Of a stretch of 64,000 nucleotides of DNA, positions 32,457-43,314 are shown in pieces. The notes below the pieces were generated by a model, which searched no databases, had not been told where the DNA came from, and saw only the letters and a list, made by a program, of their open reading frames with translations. Where the stretch lies: contig NC_081409.1 of NCBI RefSeq assembly GCF_030272615.1, forward strand, positions 18,602,260 to 18,666,259, read 5' to 3'. The translations under genes were made by a program, and so were the position numbers. Position 1 is the first letter of the stretch, and every line of letters starts with the position of its first letter. Source of the DNA: Cryptomeria japonica (taxonomy: Eukaryota > Streptophyta > Pinopsida > Cupressales > Cupressaceae).

Positions 32457-33558
32457 TATTATAATCTGTCTGGTATACTCAAGTATTACAATTCTATTAC
32501 TACAAAATCTGGGAAGAAGGAATGGGTTCCCAGTAAATCCACTTACCCTTAGGTAAGTAGAGTGTTGGTTTTGTAGGAAACAACATCCCCATTCACTAAC
32601 CATCTTCATAGCCTCCTGTGAAAGTTTGAAACCTATATCACCCGCCAATTTAATAATAACTACATATATAAAAGCATTAAAACTTAGCTTGGGTGATAGG
32701 CAATTGTGTATAGTATTCCCAAACCCTTTTCTGTCTTGGGTCTTCTCCTAGCTTGCCTTCAGCCTTTAACCCTAGAAATTTTCTTGCCCAAGCCACCAAC
32801 CATATGACATAAGAAGTCATGAAGAACTTCTTCATTTGTAAGACTATGTCAAGCTGATTATCGGTGTTGTTTGACACAATCTATGCCTAATCAAAGTACT
32901 CCTTACCAATCAGGATTGTGTGCATATAATGAAATATCCATGAATAAAAATGTTTGCAGTCAGGTTATCCAAATGCATAGCTTAACATATTGATTATATC
33001 TTGAGGAGGTTCTTTAAAGTCATCCCTTAGGACATCAGATGCCTTCAATCTTATCTTATTCATTTTCTCTAACCATGCCTCATTGATATGACGTTTGTAA
33101 TTGGAGGCACTCTTCCTGAACATAGTAGTTTCCTCTTCCTCAGTTGTCAAAAGTATCTTTTCCATGTCTGGGATCTCGAATGTCATGCCAATCATTTTAG
33201 GAGGCAGATCCACTATCACATTCCCATTTGCATCAACACATCTCCTAGTCTCCGAGGTATAATGGTGAGCAATTGTAAGTATCAACTTGGGAGACTGCAT
33301 ACCTCGAGGAAAGATGGTTGCTTCCACCAATCCTGATCTTTTTATCCTTCTATATGGTGCGTCCAGATCCATCTCTACAACTTGCTTCTTGATGTCATCA
33401 ATTTCTATGTGATCAATCTCTATGTCAATTACCCATTGTATTTCTTTTTCCAATTTGGACACCAGTGTTTGTCCCTGATACTGATACTTGATTCTAGTTG
33501 GTCTGTTTTCTAACTTAACTTTCTCTTTGGTCTTCTTCCTGCTTGAGGATGCTTCCAT
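32457..33558 (-). pseudogene. G reading frame, copy 2 (N-terminal part)
   Basis: This is a direct repeat of 29184-30318. The frame from ATG 33558 is open for 197 codons here (to 32965), whereas copy 1 is broken. Visible text includes MEASSSRKKTKEKVKLENR, IKYQYQGQTLVSKLEK and LILTIAHHYTSETRRCVDAN. It continues after a stop as PDCKHFYSWIFHYMHT and LSQEAMKMVSEWGCC, and is cut off at 32457 by the AT-rich segment. The best-kept N-terminus shows that copy 1 lost its frame after duplication. Function is unknown. Confidence 0.55.
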
Positions 33559-33945
33559 AAATCCTCTTTATTCTGCCAAAAAAATCAATAATTAGTTTAT
33601 ATATCACATTGGCAAAACAAAACAAACCTCGGAACTCCTGGGGTGTAAAACAAGCATCAAAAGGCAACTCTGGGATTTCAAGATCCCGAGGTGTAAAGGG
33701 CACTAAAATAGTTGACTTCAAAACTCCAAGGTTCCGAGGTCACGAAGAGGTTAAAACTCATGGCACAAAAAGTTTTGAGATCTCGAGGTCCTGAAGTAGT
33801 TCAAAAACTCCAGCATGAAGGGTTTAGGGATCCCAAGGTTCCAAGGTTCCAAAGTGGTTAAGACTTCATATTCAAAACAAACTTCAGGATTATGAGGATC
33901 TGAGATTTCGAAATGGGTAAAACTTGGGCAAAAATGGGAACTTCA
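33559..33945 (-). repeat. G leader, copy 2
   Basis: This is nearly identical to 30319-30705 and contains the same degenerate GGATCCC/GGTTCC blocks. It ends in CTTCA (33941-33945), the left target duplication of element F. Confidence 0.65.
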
Positions 33946-34270
33946 TGTTAGGACCCAGAGGCAACTGAGGGGGGGGGGGGGGGGGGGGGGTGAATCAATT
34001 GTCTATTAATTTCAACCCAAATATAACTTAATCAAACTTGATATTTAATACCGGTAAACCAAACTTAAGGTCAGTTAACAGATTAACAGTTAACATCAAT
34101 ACCGATGAAACTTAATGCATGAAACATAGAGAGAAACAACATCCACAACACATAACACATAGATTTGTACGTGGAAACCCTGTAAGGGGAAAAACCACGG
34201 TGGGAAACTTTACCCATAATCAGATGATACTACTGCAAATAGTATGTATATACATATGGGGTCTACACAT
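33946..34270 (-). repeat. Element F 3' LTR remnant
   Basis: Only the last ~325 bp of the LTR remain, from the CAGACCCC region to CCTAACA. They include the CGTGG/CCACG-type hairpin and the terminal hairpin with a loop tract of 22 consecutive C (33969-33990, written as G on the + strand). Confidence 0.88.
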
Positions 34271-35250
34271 GAGGTAAATTTTCTTCTGATATCATGCTTC
34301 TAGCTACATCTAGAATAGTTTTGTTCTTCCTTTCCACAACTCCATTTTGCTCAGGTGTCTGGGGTGTTGATAGTTATCTTCTAATTCCATTCACTTCACA
34401 AAATGTATTGAACTCCTTAGATGTAAATTCACCTCCTTGATCTGATCTTAAACATTTGATTTTCTTACCGGTTTCATTCTCTACAAGTGCCTTGAACAAT
34501 TTGAATTTCCCAAAAACTTTTGATTTCTCCCTGAGAAAAGTAACCCAATACATTCTAGAATAATCATCAATAATTAGCATGAAATATCTATCTCCCTATA
34601 GACTTCTTGTTCTTTCCGGACCACACAAGTCAGTATGAATTAAATCAAGAACATTATTGGATTTCTCAGAAATACTCTTAAAAGTTGTTCTAACTTTCTT
34701 TCCCATTTTACATTCCTTAGATACTGGATTATGAGGTTTGACAATCTTAGGTAAATCCCTTATTGCTTTAGATGAACTAATCTTTACAATGCAATCAAAG
34801 TTCACATGACAAAGTTTTTTATGCCATAACCAACTTTCATCAATGTGTGCAATCAAGCATGTCTTTTCATTGTTATTCAAATGAAAGATATTACCTCTAG
34901 CTTGATTGCCAGTTGTAATTTCCAAACCAGTTCTGTTCATGATTTTGCATTTGTCATTCTCGAATTGTAATTTAAATCGCTTTTCAACTAATTGACCAAC
35001 ACTCAAAAGATTATACTTCAAACCTTCAACATAATAAACGTTGTCAGTATTGTGCTTACCATCAAAAGATATAGTGCCTTTTCCTCTGATCAAACAATCT
35101 TTGTCAAATCCAAATCTTACTAGACCTCCATTGTATTCCTGAAAACATAAGAATTTACTTTTATCACTAGTCATATGATGTGAACATCCGAAATCTATAA
35201 TCCATTCATCCTTTTCTTCAATTTTAGCTGCCAGGGCCTGCTCTACTAGT
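34271..35250 (-). pseudogene. pol: Element F protease and integrase (partial)
   Basis: Reading right to left, the protease site is DEWIIDFGCSHHMT, so the active-site DSG has become DFG (about 35195). A 192-codon open frame (35174-34596) covers GAG_pre-integrase with HHCC finger WLWHKKLCHVNFDC and integrase start IHTDLCGPER, first Asp intact. The next frame (34580-34374) has DDYSRMYWVTFL and LRSDQGGEF, second Asp intact. The sequence reaches QNGVVERKN before fusing to LTR at CATGTG. Confidence 0.9.
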
Positions 35251-36314
35251 GAAATAGTAGGTGCCGATTGATTTTCTGTTATTGCAACAAAAGCCCATCC
35301 ATTGTTTGTCGGTTCTTCATCAAAATCATCAGTAACTCCTTCATCAACATAGTAACATTATTTGTCTCTATTCTTCTTAAATCTGTATCTCTGATATTCA
35401 GGGTTAGGCTTATATGTTCTTTTAGCTTCGTCTCTCAATCTTGCATGTCTATCAGGACATCTAGATGCCATATGACCAAATTTATTGCAATTAAAACATT
35501 TAAATTGTGCTTTACCTTCATACTTACTTCCAATAGGACCTTTAGGCATTTTCCTTGCAAATAGTGCTTCAAGTTCTTCATTTTCCCTCCTGATATCTTC
35601 AAGTTCTCTTGCATAAAGTGCTTTCCAATTAGATTTATTAGATGATGATGATGATGCAGATGATGATGCTTTGAAGGCTAAATCTATTTTAATTGTAGCA
35701 ACATGGCCAAATTCCTCAAGCTCAAATGTTGAAAGTTTTCCAACCAAGGTGTCTCTAGATATTGATGTATTAGACATTGTTCTCAACTCATTAATAGCAA
35801 TTACTTTCATTTTGTATGTCGATGGCAATGCTCTCAAAACTTTAGAAACAATTTCATCTTCACTTAAGGAACCTCCACAACATTGTATTCCCAAAATGAT
35901 TTCATTAACCCTTTCCATAAAAGCAAAAATTCTTTCATCTTCTTCCATTTTCAGATTTTCATACCTGACCTGGAAGCATTCTAGTTTTGCAATTTTAACA
36001 GTGGTATCTTCTTCATTCAATGTCTCCAATCTATACCAAATAGCTTTAGCAGTAGATTGATATGATAATCCCATGATTTGCTAATCTGACAAGGTGCTCA
36101 AAAGTGCTTCTCTTGCTTTGCAGTCATTCTCTTGATCCTTACCCAATGTAGGTGGATTAGGTTGACCCGGTGTAGGACCAACATAATCATTTTGTGTAAC
36201 ATCCCATATGTCTCTTCCAATGCAATTTAGATGTGTCTCCATTCCAATCTTCCATATATCATAGTTAGTTCCATCAAGTTTCAGAATGTCCTTCCTGGAA
36301 AAGTTAGTTGCCAT
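35251..36314 (-). pseudogene. gag: Element F gag
   Basis: The ATG at 36314 begins MATNFSRKDILKLDGTNYD, and 77 codons run to a stop at 36081. The frame continues from 36074 for 238 codons with the UBN2 core (LSEDEIVSKVLRALPSTYK), a serine run encoded by TCA-type repeats (about 35645), and an intact knuckle CFNCNKFGHMASRC (about 35475). Only one stop breaks the whole gag, so it is among the best preserved in the window. Gag of C and H is closely related. Confidence 0.92.
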
Positions 36315-36360
36315 TGAATCTCCTCAAGTTGTTAAACTTCTACAAAAAAAAGTGGACTTA

Positions 36361-36372
36361 GCTCTGATACCA
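36361..36372 (-). other. Primer-binding site of F (tRNA-iMet)
   Basis: On the - strand it reads TGGTATCAGAGC, two bases after the LTR end. It is an exact plant Copia primer site. Confidence 0.9.
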
Positions 36373-36374
36373 AT

Positions 36375-37460
36375 TGTTAGGAGCTAGAGGGAACTGAGAG
36401 GGGGGGGGGGGTGAATCAGTTGTCCATTAATTTCAACCCAAATATAACTTAATCAAACTTGATACTTAATACCGGTAAACCAAACTTAATGTCGGTTAAT
36501 AGATTAACAGTAAACATCAATACCGATGAAACTTAATGCATGGAATAGAAAGAGAAACAACATCTACAACACATAACACATAGATTTGTACGTGGAAACC
36601 CCGTAAGGGGAAAAACCACAATGGGAAACCTTACCCACAATCAGATGATACTACTATAGATAGTATGTGTATACATATGGGGTCTGCAGATGTAGAAAGG
36701 CCAATCGCCTAGAGCTCACTGCTCAATCACAAAATAGGAGTCACACTGACTACAATTGGATGATTAAATCCAATGATAATGTACTGCTCAAAGTAGCATC
36801 TCCTATGATGGATTCAGTACCGGTTAAGCTCTGATAATCACCTTCTCTCTGGTCTGCTCATAAGATCTTATATATTCGCTCATACCATGTTACAATACCA
36901 TGACCTTACATACCATATCCTTACATACCATATCCTCACATCTCACAATTGAGATCTTACATATATACCAAAACCTAGGACCAAATGTGTAGGTCGGCTA
37001 ATTAAGAATATTACAATAAAATCATTTACAAATGAGTCAAGATGCGATGCATCATGTTGGCTCAATGTAATTACAACAATACCAATTGATTAAATCATCT
37101 CCATAACGTGTCGTGCTGATCTGGAATAGATAATGCATGTTGGTCCATAACCTAGACCAATTTTCCGGTAACAACAAATATGTCAACCCGATTAGATAAA
37201 TAACCAAAATACCAAAACCAAGTGTCCAAAGCATGTCTTCGACATAACCAAGTGATCTCCAGATGATAACAAGTCATCCTCAATGCCGGTGAACAATATA
37301 ACCTATCGGTGAACCAAATATCAGTGATTGTGCATGTCACTGAACTTGATGGTGAACATAATGTGTCGGTTCAACATAACCAAAAATCTCTAGAAGGATA
37401 AGTGCATATAAGTGTTGACATCAATGACCAAAACAATGCAACATATCCATAATACCAACA
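36375..37460 (-). repeat. Element F 5' LTR
   Basis: On the - strand it starts TGTTGGTATTATGG and ends CTCCTAACA (1086 bp). GCCGAC is at + positions 36993-36998 and a TATATAT box at 36961-36967. The TGTGG/CCACG hairpin is at 36591-36620. The terminal hairpin has lost outer pairs (GACAACTGA against TCAGTTCCC) and has a 12-C loop tract. Confidence 0.92.
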
Positions 37461-38485
37461 CTTCAGAACTCTAAGGTTTCAGGGTTCCGAAGAAGGTGAA
37501 TCGAGACTCTGGAATCCCAAGGTTCCGGGATCCCAAAGAGGGTAATCTAAGGATGAACCTAAGGCTCAACAAAATCAACTTATTGAAAACATGAAATCTA
37601 ATCTAAATCTAAACTAGGAAAGCAAAAAAAATGAAAAATGAGAAAAACCAAACAAAAAGAGACCAACATGGATAAGGCGAGTCAACAACAAACATGTGCA
37701 CTGCGGGAGAGGTAATCGCCGAAGGAGAGCTCTAATTTCACAAAGAATGAGTGCACAAATGAGTTAAAACAACTTATCTAGGCATATTTATAGCCTCCCT
37801 CAGACAACCATACGACTCCACATAATGCATCAACCTTGGGATTTTGGGACTCGGGGATCCTGAGATAAAACATGGAGAAGTCCAAGATCTTTGGATTCCG
37901 GGGCTCTAAAAGGAAAGACCAAAAATCACCCCGGGACTCCAAAAAGATCAAAAATCACCCTGGGCCTCTGGAGTTTCGGAGTTTTGGGGTGAAACTCAAA
38001 ATTAAAAAAATGAACCCAGTTCTAAGATTCCTTAGTCTTGAGGTTCAAAAGCAAAACCAAGCCTATAAAATAGAGACAAAACAAAACACGAAGAACTCGA
38101 GATTCCGGTGTTTTGAGATCTCGAGGCTTCAATGAGGAAAAGAAAACAAGACTTCAGGATACCAAGGTTCCGAGATTACAAAGCAAAACAAAAGGACAAG
38201 CAAAAGAGTACTTTGGGAACTTGGGGTTCCAAAGTGAGAAGAACAAAAAACACAAGGAGAAGGTAAAAAGAAAGAAAACAAAAGGCAAAAAAAGGGGGAA
38301 CTGCATTTTCACATCAAATAAAATGACAGGGCTAGATCATATGAAGGGCATAATAGACAGGTGCCCCAACAAAGATAGGATTAGGGCAAGAATTAACAAC
38401 AATGTGATAACATGTGTGACCAATTGGATAGACTGTTGAAATGATAAAATCATATAGGTTCCCCTAGCAAGAATAAGATTAAGTG
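37461..38485 (-). repeat. G leader continuation beyond element F
   Basis: Starting with CTTCA, this resumes the interrupted leader with the same degenerate words (GGTTCCGGGATCCC at about 37523, GGGACTCGGGGATCC at about 37846, GAGGTTCAAAAGC at about 38040). It grades into A-rich, purine-rich sequence after 38200. I see no convincing gene; short frames here follow the repeat. Confidence 0.5.
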
Positions 38486-38760
38486 CAATGTGATAAAAAT
38501 ATACACTGAAATCTATAGTGTCATGTGATAAACATAAGCACTAGAAGGACAAAGCCTGATAAGAAACACCATGTGATAGACATAAGTACTACTGGGATAA
38601 ACTTGACTGGGTGATGCCATGTGATAAACATAAATATCGTAGACATAGGATAGACAATAAGAGCCATGCGATAAACATATGAACTACTAGGATAGGATAT
38701 GTTAAGATAAGCAACACAATGTGATAAACATAAACACTACTAGGACTGATAGAGTTGATG
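38486..38760. repeat. Minisatellite with ~48-bp period
   Basis: Degenerate units begin CATGTGATAAACATAA at 38522, 38570, 38618, 38665 and about 38717, with a partial unit at about 38486. Spacing is 48, 48, 47 and 52 bp. Each unit contains a later ACTACTAGGA-like segment. It sits directly before the PMD pseudogene. Confidence 0.75.
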
Positions 38761-38783
38761 CACTTTACTTCGTATGATTGCAG

Positions 38784-39140
38784 GAGTACTTGGCTTTGTT
38801 GGAGTCTTGGGAGAGATTCCCGATGACACAAACGCTATAGCCAGAGTTGTTCAAGGAGGACCATAGAGAAATAGAGGCCATGGGATTATGACACATCATG
38901 TTCATGCCTGAGATTTAGGCGAACATGGGCTTGTTGGCTGCATTGGGGGAGCGATGGCATTCAAAGACTTGCACATTTCATCTATAAATTGACAAGATTT
39001 CAATGACCTTGGAGGATGTGCATAGGATACTGAGGATACCTATCAATGGAGAGTTAGTTGTATATGATTAGGAAAAATATTTGGATGCTATGCAGCGGAT
39101 TTTTGGGGATCCAAACCTGGAGATCTAAGGAGGACGTGTC
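38784..39140 (+). pseudogene. Plant-mobile-domain (PMD/MAIN-like) gene, 5' part
   Basis: Translation from GAG 38784 gives EYLALLESWERFPMTQTL, then GLLAALGERWHSKTCTFHL and MTLEDVHRILRIPINGELVV. This W-x6-F, ERW, TLEDV-LGLPVDG-like pattern is that of the plant mobile domain, found in host MAIN-type proteins and in some transposons. About six in-frame stops show decay. The sequence just upstream (TGATTGCAG) could be an intron end. The gene is interrupted at 39141-39145 by element I and continues at 50166. Confidence 0.72.
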
Positions 39141-39145
39141 AGTTG

Positions 39146-42100
39146 TGTTATGACATTTTCACACATCGCCCCATTGCAAATGGGGACCCCCATTTTTTTT
39201 CTCAGAATAGGCATCTTAGTTTATTTAGTCATTAACATTTGTGAATGAGTAAGAGATGTCAAGTTGAGGTCATGTTGCAAAATTGCTTGAGGTTGTAGGT
39301 TGTCAATAATGTTAATATATTGCAAGGATAAAATCAGGTTGATAAGAAGTTCTATAGGAGACCTTGCATATTGACTCAAGTTGATGATGAGTAAAAAATT
39401 TCGAAGTATGAGACCTTGCACATCAACTTAGGTTGGCAGGAAATCTCTAAGTGCCTACAATTCAACTTCGGTTGGTAGGAAGTCTAACAACATGTGGATC
39501 GACTTAGGTTGGTAGGAAGTTTCTAACTGCCTGCAGATCAACCTAGGTTGGTAAGAAGGTGAAATTTATTAAATGAATGCCAAACTCCAATGATGAGAAG
39601 GATGTTGCGAATCAATCTAAGTTGGCAATTAAAAGCGATGAAGAGAATTTTAAGGGTATTTTGACCTCAATAAGTATTGAACCTCTTGCGCACCTACTTG
39701 AATTGGAAAGAAATAAAGTCTAATTAATCGAGTCCAAATCAACTTGAGTTGAAAGGAAAGTGAATTTCTCAAAAGATGACAAGGTAAATTAACTTAAGAT
39801 CATGAGAAAGGTCGATGGGAGAATGTTTTATCTTCTTAAGTGACTAAGGTATAACTTTTGCAAAATGAGAAGGTTGAGTAAACTAAGTCACTTAGCTCAA
39901 ACACTTCGACTTGGGGTAATAAAGAGAATCATATGGATCAACTTAAGTTGCTCAAAATTTACAAGCACTATGATGAGAAGCTAAAACTTATAAACTTAAA
40001 TCTCAACAATGAGAAGGAAGTTCAAGTTCAACCTCTAGCAATAGGAAGTCAATCTCCCTAAGAAAGAAAGAAGATGCAAACAAACCTAAGTTCATGGGAA
40101 GGAGTATCCAAGAAAGTAAAATCAAGATGGAACGTCTACACTTGGAGGGTTAAGTAAGGTGAAATTAAGAAGTCAAAACCAAGAAGATGGAAAGATACAA
40201 GTTGGATGAGATGAAATTTGCTAGAAAGTAAGAGAGATGAATTTGCTAAATAAAGAAAGACTAAAACTATCTTCTTACAAAGATGAAACTCTTAAGTCGC
40301 AAAGATGAAGATTGAAAATACTTAAGTATCAAAGTCAAACTTCTAAAGATGTAAGTTGGCAAATTACCAAGTAGAGGAAAGATGCAAACCAACCTTAGTT
40401 CATGGGAAGGATAACTAAAGATGATAAAAGTCAAACATCTATCCTTAAGAGATCAAGAATGCAAATTTCACAAAAGCTCAAATCAATTTAAGAAGTTAAA
40501 ATAAACAAATTTGAACACGAAGAAGTTTGAGAGATGCAAGTTACATGATATGAAGTTCACTGGAAAGGAAAGAAGGGTAAGTTAGCTAAACAAAGGTGTA
40601 GACAGGAGACTTTTATGTTGCAAGGATGAAGGTTGGAAATTATCAAGTTAAAACCAAACCTCTAAGGAAGTGAGTTGGACAATGATAAAGCAAATTTGAA
40701 AGGTAGTTCAAACGTGGACAACTGGAGGTTAAGCAAAATCACATGAGGAAAAGTTGATTTGTATCTAAGCGAATTTTAAAAGGTAAAGGTAAATCGATCC
40801 TTTAGGAAGATGAAAGATAAAATCTTTAAATCAAAAGATGAAGGTAGAAAATTGTTAAGTATCAAATTCTAACCTCTAGGGATACAAGTTGGTGGAATTA
40901 TCAAAAGATGGAAGTGCAAATTAAAACCAACATAAGAAATCACTACAAGGCAGACTGTTGGAAGGTGGAAGATCGATGGATAGAGGTTGATGGGTGCTCC
41001 AAAGCAAGGTGGCATTTCATCTATATCAAATCGATTGGGAGGTGAAGTAAAATCAAAATATGTTTAATCAAATTCAAGGCAATTTGGATTAAAGAAATTT
41101 TAAATTTACTTGCTAAAGTTGATCCTCCAAGGAAGTTAAAAGAATGTGATTTATTAAGTAACAAAACATTTTAACTTTAAGTCGGCTTAGTGAAACCTTG
41201 AAAAGATGCGACTATGGTAAGTTAAAGCATATAAAGGTGAGGAAGTGCATGCTCATTCCTTCATATTTGAAACCTACAGAGTAAACGTTAAAATATAATC
41301 GAAATTATTTCAAGTTTGGGTAGATGAAATTTAAACCATGATTGAAATTGCTTCAAGAAATATTATTGACTTTGCCTAAGCTGAAAGAAGAACCCTCCAA
41401 CCTCAATCTTACCAAGTTACTTTGAATCTAAATCAAAAGATGACTCAATGAATTTACCTTAAGAACTAAAAATCAGAGAACTGATCAAATACCACTAAAT
41501 CTCCCTTAAAGAGGATACAACTAGAAACAAGGATCTTCACACATCAACTCAAGGATGGAAGAATTAAAGGGGTTGGCCAAAGACCAAAGCCCAAAGGGTT
41601 TTAACTCTGATTTTTTGAGTGATAATCAAACCTCCAAAGTCACAAAAATTAGGTTTTTTAATACAAATTGAATGAACTATCATGATTTTCCAGAATTTAA
41701 CATAGATAATTTTAATTTTGGATTTGAAAGAATTTGTATTCACAAAAGGAAATCAAAATTTAGGAATTTTTTTGAAAAAGTTTAAAATTGTCCTTCAAAT
41801 GTTCTAACTTCTAGCTTTGTAGATGAACATGTTAGGGGAAGATACACACGACAACTTGGAGAAGGCAAACTGACATCATAGAATAAGGTTGGAAGCTTAA
41901 AGAATATCACAACATTAACACATTTAAGCCAAGTCAACAAGGAGATCCACATATTGAGGTCTAGCTCAACGTTCTTAAGGACTTGGACATATTTCACATT
42001 TCAACATCAAGTTCGTCAACATGATAGAAGATACCTCAAAGATGCATGAAGAGAATACACTTCACATGGGTTCCAAAAGGGGTGAAAGTCTACTTTTCAA

Positions 42101-42177
42101 GACAACAACATGTTCCAAGTCCAAGACAAAGAAGTTCAAGATAAAAAAAGGTTAAGGAAGGAAGTATTTCAAGATTC
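39146..42177. repeat. Element I, left part
   Basis: The first ~55 bases contain CCCCATTGCAAATGGGG, a near-palindrome, followed by CCCCCATTTTTTTT. The rest is purine-rich and repetitive with words such as AACTTAAGTTG, GATGAAA and CTCTAAGGA. No coding similarity was seen. GATTC (42173-42177) is the left target duplication of H. Confidence 0.6.
39422..39575. repeat. Tandem repeat with 37-39-bp period in element I
   Basis: Four units begin at 39422, 39461, 39498 and 39537, each with ATCAACTTAGGTTGGTAGGA-like sequence. Weaker related copies occur at about 39373, 39606 and 39738. Confidence 0.75.
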
Positions 42178-43257
42178 TATTGGTATTTTGGATATGTTGA
42201 TATGGTTTTGTCATTGATGTCAACACCTATTAACATTTATCAACTCTGGTCAGCCTACTAGCATTTGGAGAATTGGTTATGTTCACCAACAACCAAGTGA
42301 CTTTATGCACAGTCACCAGTATCTGGTACACCGGCAGGATATAATGATCACCGACACTTGGAATGGCATGGAAAACACTTGGTTATGTTGAAGACATCGT
42401 TTGGACACTTGGTCTTGGAGATTTGTTCATTGGTATATTCAAGTTTGCATATTTGCTGTTACCGGCAAATAGATCCAGAATAAGCACCGACAGACTTATC
42501 TATTCCAGATTAGCATGACACGCTTTGGAGATGATTTATTATTATTATAAATGCATTAAGATGACATGTTGAATCAGATATTGCATTGGTTATTGATTTA
42601 ATTGTAAATTGTTTTTATTGTAATATCTTTTAGAGCCAACCTACTAAAATTGGTCTTAAGTTATGGTATATATGTAAGATTTTATTTGTAAGATCAATAT
42701 GCGATTGGGAAACAGAATTGTAAGAAGGTATATGCGAGAATAAAAAAAGTTATACACATAGACATCAATTGAAGGTTGAAGGAAGGTTTTTGTGAAGGGA
42801 ATCGGAACTACACCGGTACTGAATCCAGCATATGAAGATGCTATTTTGAGCAGTACATCTTTATTGGATCTAACCATCCAATTGTAGTCATTGTGACTCC
42901 TATTTTGTGTTTGAGCAGTGAGCTCTAGGTGTTTGGCCTTTCTGCATGTGCAGACCCCATTTGTATACACATACTATCTATAGTAGTATCATATGATCAT
43001 GGGTAAGGTTTCCCACCATGGTTTTTCCCCTTACAGGGTTTCCATGTACAAACTTTGGTGTTATGTATTGTGGATGTTATTGTCTTTCTGTTTCATGCAT
43101 TAATCTTTACCGGTACTTCAACTAACTGATAAACTGTCTATTGACATAAAGTTTGGTTTACCAGTATTAAGTATTAAGGTTGGTTAAGTTGTTTTTGGTT
43201 TGAATTTATTTGACAACTGATTCACCCACCCCTCTCAGTTGTCTCTAGGACCTAACA
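42178..43257 (+). repeat. Element H 5' LTR
   Basis: It starts TATTGGTATTTTGG and ends CCTAACA (1080 bp). The promoter core has decayed to GCCAAC (42635-42640; GCCGAC in the 3' copy) and the TATA box TATATAT is at 42667-42673. The hairpin CATGG/CCATG (43017-43021 and 43042-43046) and the terminal hairpin GACAACTGA/TCAGTTGTC (43212-43220 and 43235-43243) are both perfectly paired. Confidence 0.92.
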
Positions 43258-43259
43258 AT

Positions 43260-43271
43260 TGGTATCAAAGC
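43260..43271 (+). other. Primer-binding site of H (tRNA-iMet, one change)
   Basis: TGGTATCAAAGC lies two bases after the LTR end and differs from the exact site by one G-to-A change. Confidence 0.85.
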
Positions 43272-43314
43272 CTAGTCCTCTTTTTGCAGAAGTTTAACAG
43301 CTTGAGGAGATCCA

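Larger units (their letters stand above)
33946..37460 (-). mobile_element. Copia element F, 3'-truncated
   Basis: Reading on the - strand, the order is 5' LTR (37460-36375), primer site, gag, protease, integrase to about 34271, then a direct fusion to the 3' part of the 3' LTR (34270-33946). RT, RNase H, the polypurine tract and most of the 3' LTR are gone. Perfect CTTCA duplications (33941-33945 and 37461-37465) bound the element, so the loss is internal. It interrupts the G leader. Confidence 0.92.

Noticed and set aside
38486..38760. Possible CRISPR-like array (48-bp spaced repeats)
   Set aside because: Units are degenerate throughout with no constant repeat/variable spacer division, in plant nuclear DNA. 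It is a minisatellite.
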